This document shows positions 18,510-27,374 of a stretch of 64,000 bases of DNA, piece by piece (position 1 is the first letter of the stretch; the number at the start of each line of letters is the position of its first letter). The position numbers and the translations under genes were made by a program. Origin of the DNA: Streptomyces sp. M92 (GTDB lineage Bacteria; Actinomycetota; Actinomycetes; Streptomycetales; Streptomycetaceae). Where the stretch lies: contig NZ_CP101137.1 of assembly GCF_028473745.1 (NCBI RefSeq), positions 3,472,001 to 3,536,000 on the forward strand. Reading direction: 5' to 3'. The notes beneath the pieces were generated by a model, which worked only from the letters and a program-made list of their open reading frames with translations, was not told the DNA's origin and searched no databases.

Positions 18510-19739
18510 TCAGTAGCCGAAGTTCTGCGTCCACCACGGCCCGCCGGAGCCGAAGTGGACGCCGACGCCCAGGGTCTGGAAGTCGCAGTTCAGTATGTTG
18601 GCGCGGTGGCCGGGGCTGTCCATCCAGGCGTCCATCACGGCCTGGGCGTCGGCCTGGCCGCGGGCTATGTTCTCGCCGCCGAGGGTACTTATGCCGACCG
18701 CCTCGGCACGGTCCCAGGGGGTCGCGCCGCTGGGGTCGGTGTGGTCGAAGAAGCCCTGCTCGGCCATGGACCGGCTGAAGTCCTCGGCGAGTCCGGTCAG
18801 GGCGCTGTTCGCGGCCAGCGGGCGGCAGCCCACCTTGGCCCGCTCGTCGTTGACCAGCTTGAGCACCTGGGCCTGGGCGACGGCCTGCTCCGAGGCCGCC
18901 GCGGGCGCGCTCGGCTTCGCCGGGTCCTTCGTGGCCGGCCGGGAGGGCGTGGGCTTCGGCTTCTCGCCGGGAGTCGTCGACTCCGGCCGCTGGGACTTCG
19001 AGGGCGTCTCGGCGAGGGCCTCGGGCTGCGACGCCGGGGCCGAGGGGGAGGTCCTCTCGGACGGGGACTTCTCGGAGGGAGCCTTCGAGGACGGAGCCTT
19101 CGAGGACGGGGCCTTCGAAGACGGGCCCTTCGAGGGCGTCCCGTCCGAGGACGGTGCGGAGGACCGGTCGGTGCCGCGGCTCGTGGCGGTGTCGCCGCCC
19201 CGGCCCGCCTCGGCGCTGCCGGAGGTGCCGCCCTGTCCGGACGGGGTGTTGGTCGGCACGTCCTGGGCCTGCACCCGGTCGCCCGCGCCGCTGCCGCCGT
19301 CGAAGCGGTAGTTGTCGAGGCCGGGCACCGTGCCCGTGGCCACCGCGACCGTGCCGATGGCGACCGCGGCGGAGACGCCGAGGAGGCCGGTGCGGACGGG
19401 AGTGACGGCCTTCTTCCGGCGCCGGCGGTGCGCTCCCGGGTGCCGGGTGCCCTCGTCGGGGCTGAATCCGTCGCTCGGGAAGGGGACCGTGCGGCCGGCC
19501 CGCGGGCGGCCGCCGTCCCCACCGCCGTCGGCGTCGTCCGGTGCGAACAGGTAGGCGTCGCTCTTCGCGCGGACCTCGGCGTAGGCCTCGGGGTTCAGGT
19601 AGGGCGCGATTCCCATCGTGGGGCGGTCGCCCGGCGCGGGCTGCTGCCCGTCCCGTCCCGTCGTACCGTCCGGCTGCCGGCTTCCCGCGGCGCGGCCCGT
19701 GGCGGCGCGGCCGGCGGCGGAGCGTCGGTGGCGTCCCAT
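18510..19739 (-). CDS. membrane-anchored CAP (SCP/PR-1) domain protein
   Basis: 409 residues. Cytoplasmic N-terminus with an RRRRKK stop, one transmembrane segment at about 116-136, then a long Ser/Pro/Lys/Glu-rich linker with tandem SSKAPSSKAPSSKAP-type repeats (cell-wall spanning type), and a C-terminal CAP domain (about 285-409) with LVNDERAKVGCRPL, GFFDHTDPSG, GENIARG and WMDSPGHRANILN. The domain is exported in a type II orientation. Function of bacterial CAP proteins is mostly unknown; some bind lipids or have been linked to spore coats and walls. Start ATG at 19739, with GAAGGG just ahead. The linker repeats could expand or contract. Confidence 0.88.
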   Translation of the reverse strand: MGRHRRSAAGRAATGRAAGSRQPDGTTGRDGQQPAPGDRPTMGIAPYLNPEAYAEVRAKSDAYLFAPDDADGGGDGGRPRAGRTVPFPSDGFSPDEGTRHPGAHRRRRKKAVTPVRTGLLGVSAAVAIGTVAVATGTVPGLDNYRFDGGSGAGDRVQAQDVPTNTPSGQGGTSGSAEAGRGGDTATSRGTDRSSAPSSDGTPSKGPSSKAPSSKAPSSKAPSEKSPSERTSPSAPASQPEALAETPSKSQRPESTTPGEKPKPTPSRPATKDPAKPSAPAAASEQAVAQAQVLKLVNDERAKVGCRPLAANSALTGLAEDFSRSMAEQGFFDHTDPSGATPWDRAEAVGISTLGGENIARGQADAQAVMDAWMDSPGHRANILNCDFQTLGVGVHFGSGGPWWTQNFGY

Positions 19740-19925
19740 GTTCTGGCCCTTCTCGTCCTCGCGGTCCTGACGCGGGACGTGTCCTCGCGGTCGACGTTCC
19801 TCACGATCAACACGGAACTCACACGTTCGAGTGAGTTTCAGGTGAGTTTCATTGGGTGGGGACGGTACCGCATGACGCAAGGGGGTGAAGTGTCCGGCGA
19901 GACATTGACTGGTTAGCTTGCACCC

Positions 19926-20207
19926 ATGAGCGAGGATGTACGGCTGGTCGCGTGGGTGCGCGGACAGGTTCAAGGTGTGGGTTTCCGCTGGTTCACGCGG
20001 GCCAGGGCGCTGGAGCTCGGCGGGATGAGTGGCTTTGCTCTCAATCTGGCCGACGGGCGGGTCCAGGTCGTAGCGGAGGGCCCGCGCGAGCGCTGCGAGG
20101 GGCTGCTCGAATGGCTGCACGGTGACGACACGCCCGGACGCGTGGACGGTGTGACCGAGATCTGGGACACACCCCGAGGCGGTTACGAGGGCTTCGCCAT
20201 CCGCTGA
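19926..20207 (+). CDS. acyP: acylphosphatase
   Basis: 93 residues. Hydrolyses acyl phosphates such as carbamoyl phosphate. The catalytic signature [12 protein letters not shown] contains the essential Arg21, and Asn40 follows in [14 protein letters not shown] at 19926. It is the only gene between the CAP-domain gene (divergent, 186 bp away) and the gene-free stretch upstream of the small coiled-coil gene. Confidence 0.95.
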   Translation: MSEDVRLVAWVRGQVQGVGFRWFTRARALELGGMSGFALNLADGRVQVVAEGPRERCEGLLEWLHGDDTPGRVDGVTEIWDTPRGGYEGFAIR

Positions 20208-20586
20208 CCCGGTGTCGCGCCGGCGGCCTCCGGTGCCCGGGAAGGGTCTCCCGGGAGGGCGTTCCACGATGGAAACGAGCAGGTGGTTGCCAAGAATGAC
20301 GTCCTCGTGGCAGGCTCCCCACGCAGGATGATCGCCACGCCCCCAGGGGCCCGCAGGAGTCGCCGCGCCGCCGTTCCCCGGCCGCGCGCCCCCGGGCGCC
20401 CGTCGATACGGGGCGTGATCGTGTTGACCGTCAAACTTTTTGGTGAGACGCTGAAAGCCCCGCGCACCTTAGCTGTTTGGCATGGTTGAACGGCAGAAAA
20501 ACTCCAAAGTGCCAAGCACCGCGGGTGCGATCCCTACACGACCCACACCGCTTCGGTCGGTCACTCATTGTGGAGGACCATCCATC
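20208..20586 (+). other. gene-free stretch with a candidate -35 element
   Basis: Nothing coding is convincing in these 379 bases. A TTGACC at 20424-20429 followed by an AT-rich patch (AAACTTTTTGG) could be part of a promoter for the small coiled-coil gene, but I cannot assign a -10 with confidence. A short frame opening at 20283 has no family features. Confidence 0.4.
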
Positions 20587-20799
20587 ATGGCAAAGGCGCT
20601 TCTCGGTTACGTCGGCGGCTCCGACCCGCGACTCCTCGCCGAGATGCGACGGCTCCAGCAGCGCGTCCAGGACCTGGAATCCGAGCTCGGACGGATCCAG
20701 GCGGAGAACGACGCGCTGGCGGCTGCCGCTTCTCACGACAGGATCATGGAGAGCATGGAGAGCGTTGACGCACACCAGGCGGAGCCTGCGCTCACCTGA
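20587..20799 (+). CDS. small conserved coiled-coil protein of unknown function
   Basis: 70 residues: MAKALLGYVGGSDPRLLAEM, then a heptad-rich segment (LQQRVQDLESELGRIQAEND) and an acidic tail ending QAEPALT. ATG at 20587 is preceded by GGAGGA at 8-9 bases. No enzyme motif; a dimerising helical protein is inferred. A strong intrinsic terminator follows about 80 bases downstream, so it is an independent, probably well-expressed unit just upstream of smc. Confidence 0.8.
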   Translation: MAKALLGYVGGSDPRLLAEMRRLQQRVQDLESELGRIQAENDALAAAASHDRIMESMESVDAHQAEPALT

Positions 20800-20880
20800 T
20801 CACCGCCGATCACTGCATCGCTCCACTACGGCACGGCAGTGGTCGGGCTCGCCCGTACCACCGCAGGTGTCAGAGTCTGC

Positions 20881-20902
20881 AAGGGACGCTTCGGCGTCCC
20901 TT
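20881..20902 (+). terminator. UUCG-tetraloop terminator
   Basis: A 9-bp stem AAGGGACGC / GCGTCCCTT closed by the stable TTCG tetraloop and followed by CTTTCTTG. A textbook intrinsic terminator for the small coiled-coil gene. Confidence 0.9.
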
Positions 20903-21072
20903 CTTTCTTGCCCCCGTCCCAGCGCCTGTGCCGTCCGGCCCCCGCCCGTTCCTGCCCCGCGCATCCTTTCACCCTCTTCAACGTCTGATGTGCCCTGCAC
21001 GTTCACTCGTGAAACCGCGGCGGTTCACCGGTTCATGGAGTGAGACACCCGCGAAAGGTAGAGTCCGACGGC

Positions 21073-24000
21073 GTGCACCTGAAGGCCCTGACCCTGCGCG
21101 GGTTCAAGTCGTTCGCGTCGGCGACCACGCTCCGGTTCGAGCCCGGCATCACCTGCGTGGTCGGACCGAACGGCTCGGGCAAGTCCAACGTGGTGGACGC
21201 GCTCAGCTGGGTCATGGGCGAACAGGGGGCCAAGTCGCTGCGCGGCGGCAAGATGGAGGACGTCATCTTCGCCGGCACCACCGGCCGCCCGCCGCTCGGC
21301 CGGGCCGAGGTGTCGCTGACCATCGACAACTCCGACGGGGCCCTGCCCATCGAGTACGCCGAGGTCACCATCACGCGGATCATGTTCCGCAACGGCGGCA
21401 GCGAGTACCAGATCAACGGCGACACCTGCCGCCTCCTCGACATCCAGGAACTGCTCTCCGACTCCGGCATCGGCCGCGAGATGCACGTCATCGTCGGCCA
21501 GGGCCAGCTCGACTCCGTCCTGCACGCCGACCCGATGGGCCGCCGCGCCTTCATCGAAGAGGCCGCGGGCGTCCTCAAGCACCGCAAGCGCAAGGAGAAG
21601 GCGCTCCGCAAGCTCGACGCGATGCGGGCCAACCTCGCCCGCGTGCAGGACCTGACGGACGAGCTGCGCCGCCAGCTGAAACCGCTCGGCCGGCAGGCCG
21701 CCGTCGCCCGCCGGGCCGCCGTCATCCAGGCCGACCTGCGGGACGCGCGCCTGCGCCTCCTCGCCGACGACCTCGTACGGCTCCGCGAGGCGCTCGACGC
21801 CGAGATCGCCGACGAGGCCGCGCTCAAGGAACGCAAGGAGACCGCCGAGCGGGAGCTGAGCCGGGCACTGCGCCGCGAGGCCGATCTGGAGGACGAGGTC
21901 CGCCGGCTCACCCCGCGCCTCCAGCGCGCCCAGCAGACCTGGTACGAGCTGTCCCAGCTCGCCGAACGGGTGCGCGGCACGATCTCCCTCGCCGACGCCC
22001 GCGTGAAGAGCGCCACCTCCGCGCCCCCCGAGGAGCGCCGCGGCCGGGACCCGGAGGAACTGGAGCGCGAGGCCGCCCGCGTCCGCGAGCAGGAGGCCGA
22101 ACTCGAAGCGGCCCTGGAGGCGGCCGAACGCGCCCTGGAGGACACCGTCGCCCACCGCGCCGACCTCGAACGCGAACTGGCCCTGGAGGAGCGCCGTCTC
22201 AAGGACGCCGCCCGCGCCATCGCCGACCGCCGAGAGGGACTGGCCCGGCTCAGCGGCCAGGTCGGCGCCGCCCGTTCCCGCGCCGCCTCCGCCCAGGCCG
22301 AGATCGAGCGGCTGGCCGAGGCCCGCGACGAGTCCCGGGAACGCGCCGCCGCCGCCCAGGAGGAGTACGAGGCGCTCCGGGCGGAGGTCGACGGACTCGA
22401 CGCCGACGACCAGGAACTCGCCGAGCGGCACGAGACCGCCAAGCACCGGCTCACCGAGGCGGAGGCCGCCCTCAGCGCCGCCCGCGAGGCGGTCACCGCG
22501 GCGGAGCGCGAACGCGCGGCCACGCAGGCCCGCCACGAGGCCCTGGCCCTCGGGCTGCGCCGCAAGGACGGCACCGGCGCGGTGCTCGCGGCCAAGGACC
22601 GGCTCGCCGGACTGCTCGGCCCGGCCGCCGGACTCCTCACCGTCACGCCCGGTCACGAGGCCGCCCTGGCCACCGCCTTCGGCGCCGCCGCCGACGCTCT
22701 CGCCGTCACCTCCCCGGCGGCCGCCGCCGACGCCATCCGCCTGCTGCGCAAGCAGGACGCCGGCCGGGCCGCCCTGCTGCTCGCCGGCGCCCCCGACGAC
22801 GTACCCGACGGGCGCCCGGGCGACGGACCGCCGTACGCCGCCGACCTGGTCCGGGGCCCCGACGACCTGATGCCCGCCGTACGGCGGCTGCTGCGCGGGA
22901 TCGTCGTGGTCGGCACCCTGGAGGACGCCGAGGACCTCGTCTACGCCCACCCGGAGCTGACCGCCGTCACCGCCGAGGGCGACCTGCTGGGCGCGCACTT
23001 CGCGCAGGGCGGATCCGCCGGGGCGCCCAGCCTGCTGGAGGTGCAGGCCTCCGTGGACCAGGCCGCGGCCGAGCTGGCCGAGCTGGGCGTGCGGTGCGAG
23101 GAGCTGGCCGGGGCGCAGGAGGCGGCAGTCGAACGGCGCCGGGAGTGCGCCGCGCTCGTCGAGGAGCTGGGGGAGCGGCGCCGGGCCGCCGACCGGGAGA
23201 AGTCGGCCGTCGCCCAGCAGCTCGGGCGGCTCGCGGGCCAGGCGCGGGGCGCGGCCGGTGAGGCGGAACGGTCCGCCGCGGCGGCCGCGCGGGCCCAGGA
23301 GGCGCTGGACAAGGCGCTCATGGAGGTCGAGGAGCTGGCCGAGCGGCTGGCCGTCGCCGAGGAGATGCCGGTCGAGGAGGAACCGGACACCTCCGTGCGC
23401 GACCGGCTCGCCGCCGACGGTGCCAACGCCCGCCAGACGGAGATGGAGGCCCGGCTCCAGGCCCGTACCCATGAGGAGCGGGTCAAGGGCCTCGCCGGGC
23501 GCGCCGACTCCCTGGACCGCGCGGCCCGCACCGAACGTGAGGCACGCGCGCGTGCCGAACAGCGCAGGGCAAGGCTCCGCCACGAGGCCGCCGTCGCCGA
23601 AGCGGTCGCCACCGGAGCCCGGCAGCTGCTCGCGCACGTCGAGGTCTCCCTGACCCGCGCCGACGAGGAGCGCACCGCCGCCGACGCCGCCAAAGCCCGG
23701 CGCGAACAGGAGCTGGCCGCCGCGCGCACCGCCGGGCGCGATCTCAAGGCGGAGCTCGACAAGTTGACGGATTCAGTCCACCGGGGCGAGGTACTCGGCG
23801 CCGAGAAGCGGCTGCGCATCGAGCAGCTGGAGACCAAGGCGCTGGAGGAACTCGGTGTGGAACCGGAGGGGCTCGCGGCCGAGTACGGCCCCCATCAAGA
23901 GGTGCCGCCCTCGCCCCCCGCCGACGGCGAAGAGCTCCCCGCCGACCCGGAACACCCGCGAAACCGTCCCCGGCCCTTCGTCCGCGCCGAGCAGGAGAAG

Positions 24001-24627
24001 CGTCTGAAGGCCGCCGAGCGCGCCTACCAGCAGCTCGGCAAGGTGAATCCGCTGGCGCTGGAGGAGTTCGCGGCGCTGGAGGAACGGCACCAGTTCCTCA
24101 GCGAGCAGCTGGAGGACCTGAAGAAGACCCGCGCCGACCTGCTCCAGGTCGTCAAGGAGGTCGACGAGCGCGTCGAGCAGGTCTTCACCGAGGCCTTCCG
24201 GGACACGGCCCGGGAGTTCGAGGGGGTCTTCGGCCGGCTGTTCCCGGGCGGTGAGGGGCGGCTGATCCTGACCGACCCCGACAACATGCTCACCACGGGC
24301 GTGGACGTCGAGGCCCGGCCGCCGGGAAAGAAGGTCAAGCGGCTGTCGCTGCTGTCGGGCGGGGAGCGGTCGCTGACGGCGGTGGCGATGCTCGTGTCGA
24401 TCTTCAAGGCGCGGCCCAGCCCGTTCTACGTCATGGACGAGGTCGAGGCGGCACTCGACGACACCAACCTCCAGCGGCTGATCCGGATCATGCAGGAGCT
24501 GCAGGAGGCCTCGCAGCTGATCGTGATCACGCACCAGAAGCGCACGATGGAGGTCGCCGACGCGCTCTACGGCGTGTCCATGCAGGGCGACGGTGTGTCG
24601 AAGGTCATCAGCCAGCGGCTGCGCTAG
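21073..24627 (+). CDS. smc: chromosome segregation ATPase SMC
   Basis: 1184 residues. Core of the SMC-ScpAB condensin that organises and segregates the chromosome, important in sporulating aerial hyphae. Walker A GPNGSGKSN is at about 31-39; two long coiled-coil arms flank a hinge at about 505-660; the C-terminal head carries the signature LSGGERSLTAVAML and Walker B YVMDEVEAALDD. GTG at 21073 (MHLKALTLRGFKSF) is the family start; the frame is open 11 codons further upstream. ftsY lies about 4.4 kb downstream with glcP and an NCS1 permease in between, rather than adjacent. Confidence 0.97.
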   Translation: MHLKALTLRGFKSFASATTLRFEPGITCVVGPNGSGKSNVVDALSWVMGEQGAKSLRGGKMEDVIFAGTTGRPPLGRAEVSLTIDNSDGALPIEYAEVTITRIMFRNGGSEYQINGDTCRLLDIQELLSDSGIGREMHVIVGQGQLDSVLHADPMGRRAFIEEAAGVLKHRKRKEKALRKLDAMRANLARVQDLTDELRRQLKPLGRQAAVARRAAVIQADLRDARLRLLADDLVRLREALDAEIADEAALKERKETAERELSRALRREADLEDEVRRLTPRLQRAQQTWYELSQLAERVRGTISLADARVKSATSAPPEERRGRDPEELEREAARVREQEAELEAALEAAERALEDTVAHRADLERELALEERRLKDAARAIADRREGLARLSGQVGAARSRAASAQAEIERLAEARDESRERAAAAQEEYEALRAEVDGLDADDQELAERHETAKHRLTEAEAALSAAREAVTAAERERAATQARHEALALGLRRKDGTGAVLAAKDRLAGLLGPAAGLLTVTPGHEAALATAFGAAADALAVTSPAAAADAIRLLRKQDAGRAALLLAGAPDDVPDGRPGDGPPYAADLVRGPDDLMPAVRRLLRGIVVVGTLEDAEDLVYAHPELTAVTAEGDLLGAHFAQGGSAGAPSLLEVQASVDQAAAELAELGVRCEELAGAQEAAVERRRECAALVEELGERRRAADREKSAVAQQLGRLAGQARGAAGEAERSAAAAARAQEALDKALMEVEELAERLAVAEEMPVEEEPDTSVRDRLAADGANARQTEMEARLQARTHEERVKGLAGRADSLDRAARTEREARARAEQRRARLRHEAAVAEAVATGARQLLAHVEVSLTRADEERTAADAAKARREQELAAARTAGRDLKAELDKLTDSVHRGEVLGAEKRLRIEQLETKALEELGVEPEGLAAEYGPHQEVPPSPPADGEELPADPEHPRNRPRPFVRAEQEKRLKAAERAYQQLGKVNPLALEEFAALEERHQFLSEQLEDLKKTRADLLQVVKEVDERVEQVFTEAFRDTAREFEGVFGRLFPGGEGRLILTDPDNMLTTGVDVEARPPGKKVKRLSLLSGGERSLTAVAMLVSIFKARPSPFYVMDEVEAALDDTNLQRLIRIMQELQEASQLIVITHQKRTMEVADALYGVSMQGDGVSKVISQRLR

Positions 24628-24656
24628 TTCACTGGGGTGCACAGCAGGTGCATAGC

Positions 24657-24742
24657 TTCAAGTCTTGAACGAGTGACCCTCTATCGCATCTCTAAACTCA
24701 CACCTCTCGACCTATTGACTTCGAAACTTGAAGGCATAGTCT
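24657..24742 (+). promoter_or_regulatory. promoter/operator region of glcP
   Basis: TTCAAG-T-CTTGAA at 24657-24669 is a perfect 13-bp palindrome, and CTTGAA recurs at 24727-24732. TTGACT at 24715-24720 and TAGTCT at 24737-24742 are spaced 16 bases apart, so the second CTTGAA sits inside the promoter spacer, where a repressor would block RNA polymerase. The area is AT-rich for this genome. Confidence 0.5.
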
Positions 24743-24843
24743 CTGCAACGTTGCTTTTACCTTCAGGTCCCTTCAGCTTCCTTCTGACGGCACCTCGAAG
24801 GCGAACCACCCCGGCAGCGTTGCCGGTAGCCCGAGGAGTACAC

Positions 24844-26259
24844 GTGGCCAGCACATCGCAGGCATCATCAGGAGCCCGGACGGCTCACCCCGACCATCTC
24901 GGGCACGTCATCTTCATCGCCGCGGCGGCCGCGATGGGCGGTTTCCTCTTCGGCTACGACAGCTCCGTGATCAACGGTGCGGTCGAGGCCATCCGGGACC
25001 GCTACGACGTCGGTTCCGCGGTGCTGGCCCAGGTGATCGCCATCGCCCTGATCGGCTGTGCCATCGGCGCGGCGACCGCGGGCCGCATCGCCGACCGCAT
25101 CGGCCGCATCCGCTGCATGCAGATCGCGGCGGTCCTCTTCACGGTCAGCGCCGTCGGTTCCGCGCTGCCCTTCGCGCTGTGGGACCTCGCCATGTGGCGC
25201 GTCATCGGCGGCTTCGCCATCGGGATGGCCTCGGTGATCGGCCCCGCCTACATCGCCGAGGTCTCCCCGCCCGCCTACCGCGGCCGGCTCGGGTCCTTCC
25301 AGCAGGCCGCGATCGTCATCGGCATCGCCGTCTCGCAGCTCGTCAACTGGGGGATCCTCAACGCCGCCGACGGTGACCAGCGCGGTGAGCTGATGGGCCT
25401 GGAGGCCTGGCAGGTCATGCTGGGCATCATGGTGATCCCGGCGGTCCTGTACGGCCTGCTCTCCTTCGCCATCCCGGAGTCCCCGCGCTTCCTGATCTCC
25501 GTCGGCAAGCACGAGCGCGCGAAGAAGATCCTCGAAGAGGTCGAGGGCAAGGACGTGGACTTCGACGCCCGCGTCGCCGAGATCGAGCACGCCATGCACC
25601 GTGAGGAGAAGTCCTCCTTCAAGGACCTGCTCGGCGGCAGCTTCTTCTTCAAGCCGATCGTCTGGATCGGCATCGGCCTGTCGGTCTTCCAGCAGTTCGT
25701 CGGCATCAACGTCGCCTTCTACTACTCCGCGACGCTGTGGCAGTCGGTCGGCGTCGACCCGACGCAGTCCTTCTTCTACTCGTTCACGACGTCGATCATC
25801 AACATCGTCGGCACCGTGATCGCGATGATCTTCGTGGACCGCATCGGGCGCAAGCCGCTCGCCATCATCGGCTCGGTCGGCATGGTCATCGGCCTCGCGC
25901 TGGAGGCCTGGGCCTTCTCCTTCGACCTGGTCGACGGCAAGCTCCCGGCCACGCAGGGCTGGGTCGCCCTGATCGCCGCGCACCTGTTCGTGCTCTTCTT
26001 CGCCCTGTCCTGGGGTGTGGTCGTCTGGGTCTTCCTCGGCGAGATGTTCCCGAACAGGCTCCGTGCCGCCGCGCTGGGCGTGGCCGCCGCCGCGCAGTGG
26101 ATCGCCAACTGGGCCATCACCGCGAGCTTCCCGTCGCTGGCCGAGTGGAACCTCTCCGGCACCTACGTGATCTACACGATCTTCGCCGCGCTCTCCATCC
26201 CCTTCGTCCTGAAGTTCGTCAAGGAGACGAAGGGCAAGGCCCTGGAGGAGATGGGCTGA
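24844..26259 (+). CDS. glcP: glucose permease, MFS sugar porter (GlcP)
   Basis: 471 residues with 12 predicted transmembrane helices. Proton-coupled glucose uptake, the main glucose entry route in streptomycetes and so central to glucose kinase-dependent repression. Sugar-porter signatures are present: GFLFGYDSSVINGA, GRIADRIGRIR in loop 2-3, PESPRFL after helix 6, FQQFVGINVAFYY in helix 7 and GEMFPNRLRAAALG. GTG at 24844 has GAGGAG ahead. S. coelicolor has two identical glcP copies; only one is in this window. Confidence 0.93.
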   Translation: MASTSQASSGARTAHPDHLGHVIFIAAAAAMGGFLFGYDSSVINGAVEAIRDRYDVGSAVLAQVIAIALIGCAIGAATAGRIADRIGRIRCMQIAAVLFTVSAVGSALPFALWDLAMWRVIGGFAIGMASVIGPAYIAEVSPPAYRGRLGSFQQAAIVIGIAVSQLVNWGILNAADGDQRGELMGLEAWQVMLGIMVIPAVLYGLLSFAIPESPRFLISVGKHERAKKILEEVEGKDVDFDARVAEIEHAMHREEKSSFKDLLGGSFFFKPIVWIGIGLSVFQQFVGINVAFYYSATLWQSVGVDPTQSFFYSFTTSIINIVGTVIAMIFVDRIGRKPLAIIGSVGMVIGLALEAWAFSFDLVDGKLPATQGWVALIAAHLFVLFFALSWGVVVWVFLGEMFPNRLRAAALGVAAAAQWIANWAITASFPSLAEWNLSGTYVIYTIFAALSIPFVLKFVKETKGKALEEMG

Positions 26260-26319
26260 CCGCCCGCCCCGAACCCGGGGAGAAGGGCCCAATCCCCGCT
26301 GCCCCTCTCCCCGTACCGT

Positions 26320-26357
26320 CCGCCGCCCCGCCCGGTCACTTCCGGGCGGGGCGGCGG
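26320..26357 (+). terminator. terminator of glcP
   Basis: A perfect 16-bp GC-only stem (26320-26335 with 26342-26357, starting CCGCCGCC) and a 6-base loop, 60 bases after the glcP stop. Confidence 0.85.
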
Positions 26358-26599
26358 TGTGTGCGCGGCAGGTCACCCGCGCCCGCCGGCCGGCATGGCC
26401 GGCTTGTCCCAGCGCGGCGGGGCCGCCACCGGCGAGTGGCGCCGACCGCGGTCGCACGCGGGTGCCTCGGGTTACTCCGGGACCGAGGCGGTCTCCGTGC
26501 CTGTCGGGGGCTCCCTGGCGCCGGCTTGGCCGGGCCCCTGGGCGCGGCGGGCGGGGCGTCGAGGGCCCGGCCGTGCGGGGGTCCCTACGGCTCGGGGGG

Positions 26600-27233
26600 C
26601 GTCTCGCGGAACGGGGCGGTGGGTGCCCAGGGGCGCCGAGCCCGCCGTTTCCGATGGTGGGCGTGCCAATGGCCGCTGTCGTGCGCGGGCGCTTCGGGTC
26701 ACTGCGGGGCCGCGGTCTCCACGCGCGCCGAGGGCTTCGGCGCCGGGTGGCCGGGCCCCCGGGGCCGGGTGAGCGGCCGAGGGGCTCGACCGTGGGGGGC
26801 CCTACGGTTCGGGGGCGTCTCGCGGAACGGGGCGGTGGGTGCCCAGGGGCGCCGAGCCCGCCGTTTCCCATGGTGGGCGTGCCAATGGCCGCTGTCGTGC
26901 GCGGGTGCTTCGGGTCGCTGCGGGGCCGCGGTCTCCACGCGCGCCGAGGGCTTCGGCGCCGGGTGGCCGGGTCCCCGGGGCCGGGTGAGCGGCCGAGGGG
27001 CTCGACCGTGGGGGGCCCTACGGTTCGGGGGCGTCTCGCGGAACGGGGCGGTGGGTGCCCAGGGGCGCCGAGCCCGCCGTTTCCGATGGTGGGCGTGCCA
27101 ATGGCCGCTGTCGTGCGCGGGTGCTTCGGGTCGCTGCGGGGCCGCGGTCTCCACGCGCGCCGAGGGCTTCGGCGCCGGGTGGCCGGGTCCCCGGGGCCGG
27201 GTGAGCGGCCGAGGGGCCCGACCGTGGGGGGAC
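26600..27233 (+). repeat. three tandem copies of a 216-bp unit, gene-free region
   Basis: The unit beginning CGTCTCGCGGAACGGGGCGG recurs at 26600, 26816 and 27032, exactly 216 bases apart; the third copy diverges near 27230. Copies differ at only a few positions (for example TTTCCGATGG versus TTTCCCATGG in the middle copy, and GGGCGCTTCGG versus GGGTGCTTCGG). A period of 72 codons keeps long frames open on both strands, but they have no homology features, and I regard them as artefacts. The remainder of 26358-27319 is similar G-rich, non-coding-looking DNA. Confidence 0.9.
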
Positions 27234-27319
27234 ACTGCGGCGGGCGCCCGTCGTCGCCGAGTGCCGCCCGATCCCGTGATGGGACGGCCGGGGCCGTGCG
27301 CGCCGAGCGCAAAGCGAAC

Positions 27320-27349
27320 GTCCCCCCTCGCCGGAGGGCGAGAGGGGAC
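27320..27349 (-). terminator. terminator of the NCS1 permease gene
   Basis: 13-bp arms (27320-27332 and 27337-27349, GTCCCCCCTCGCC) with one mismatch and a GGAG loop, 25 bases beyond the permease stop on the minus strand. Confidence 0.7.
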
Positions 27350-27374
27350 GCGGGCCGGACCGGACGCGGTCGGC

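Noticed and set aside
24868..27312. Very long open frame on the minus strand across glcP and the repeats
   Set aside because: It is antisense to glcP for half its length and consists of the 216-bp repeat for the rest; the repeat period divisible by three keeps it open. No family motif.
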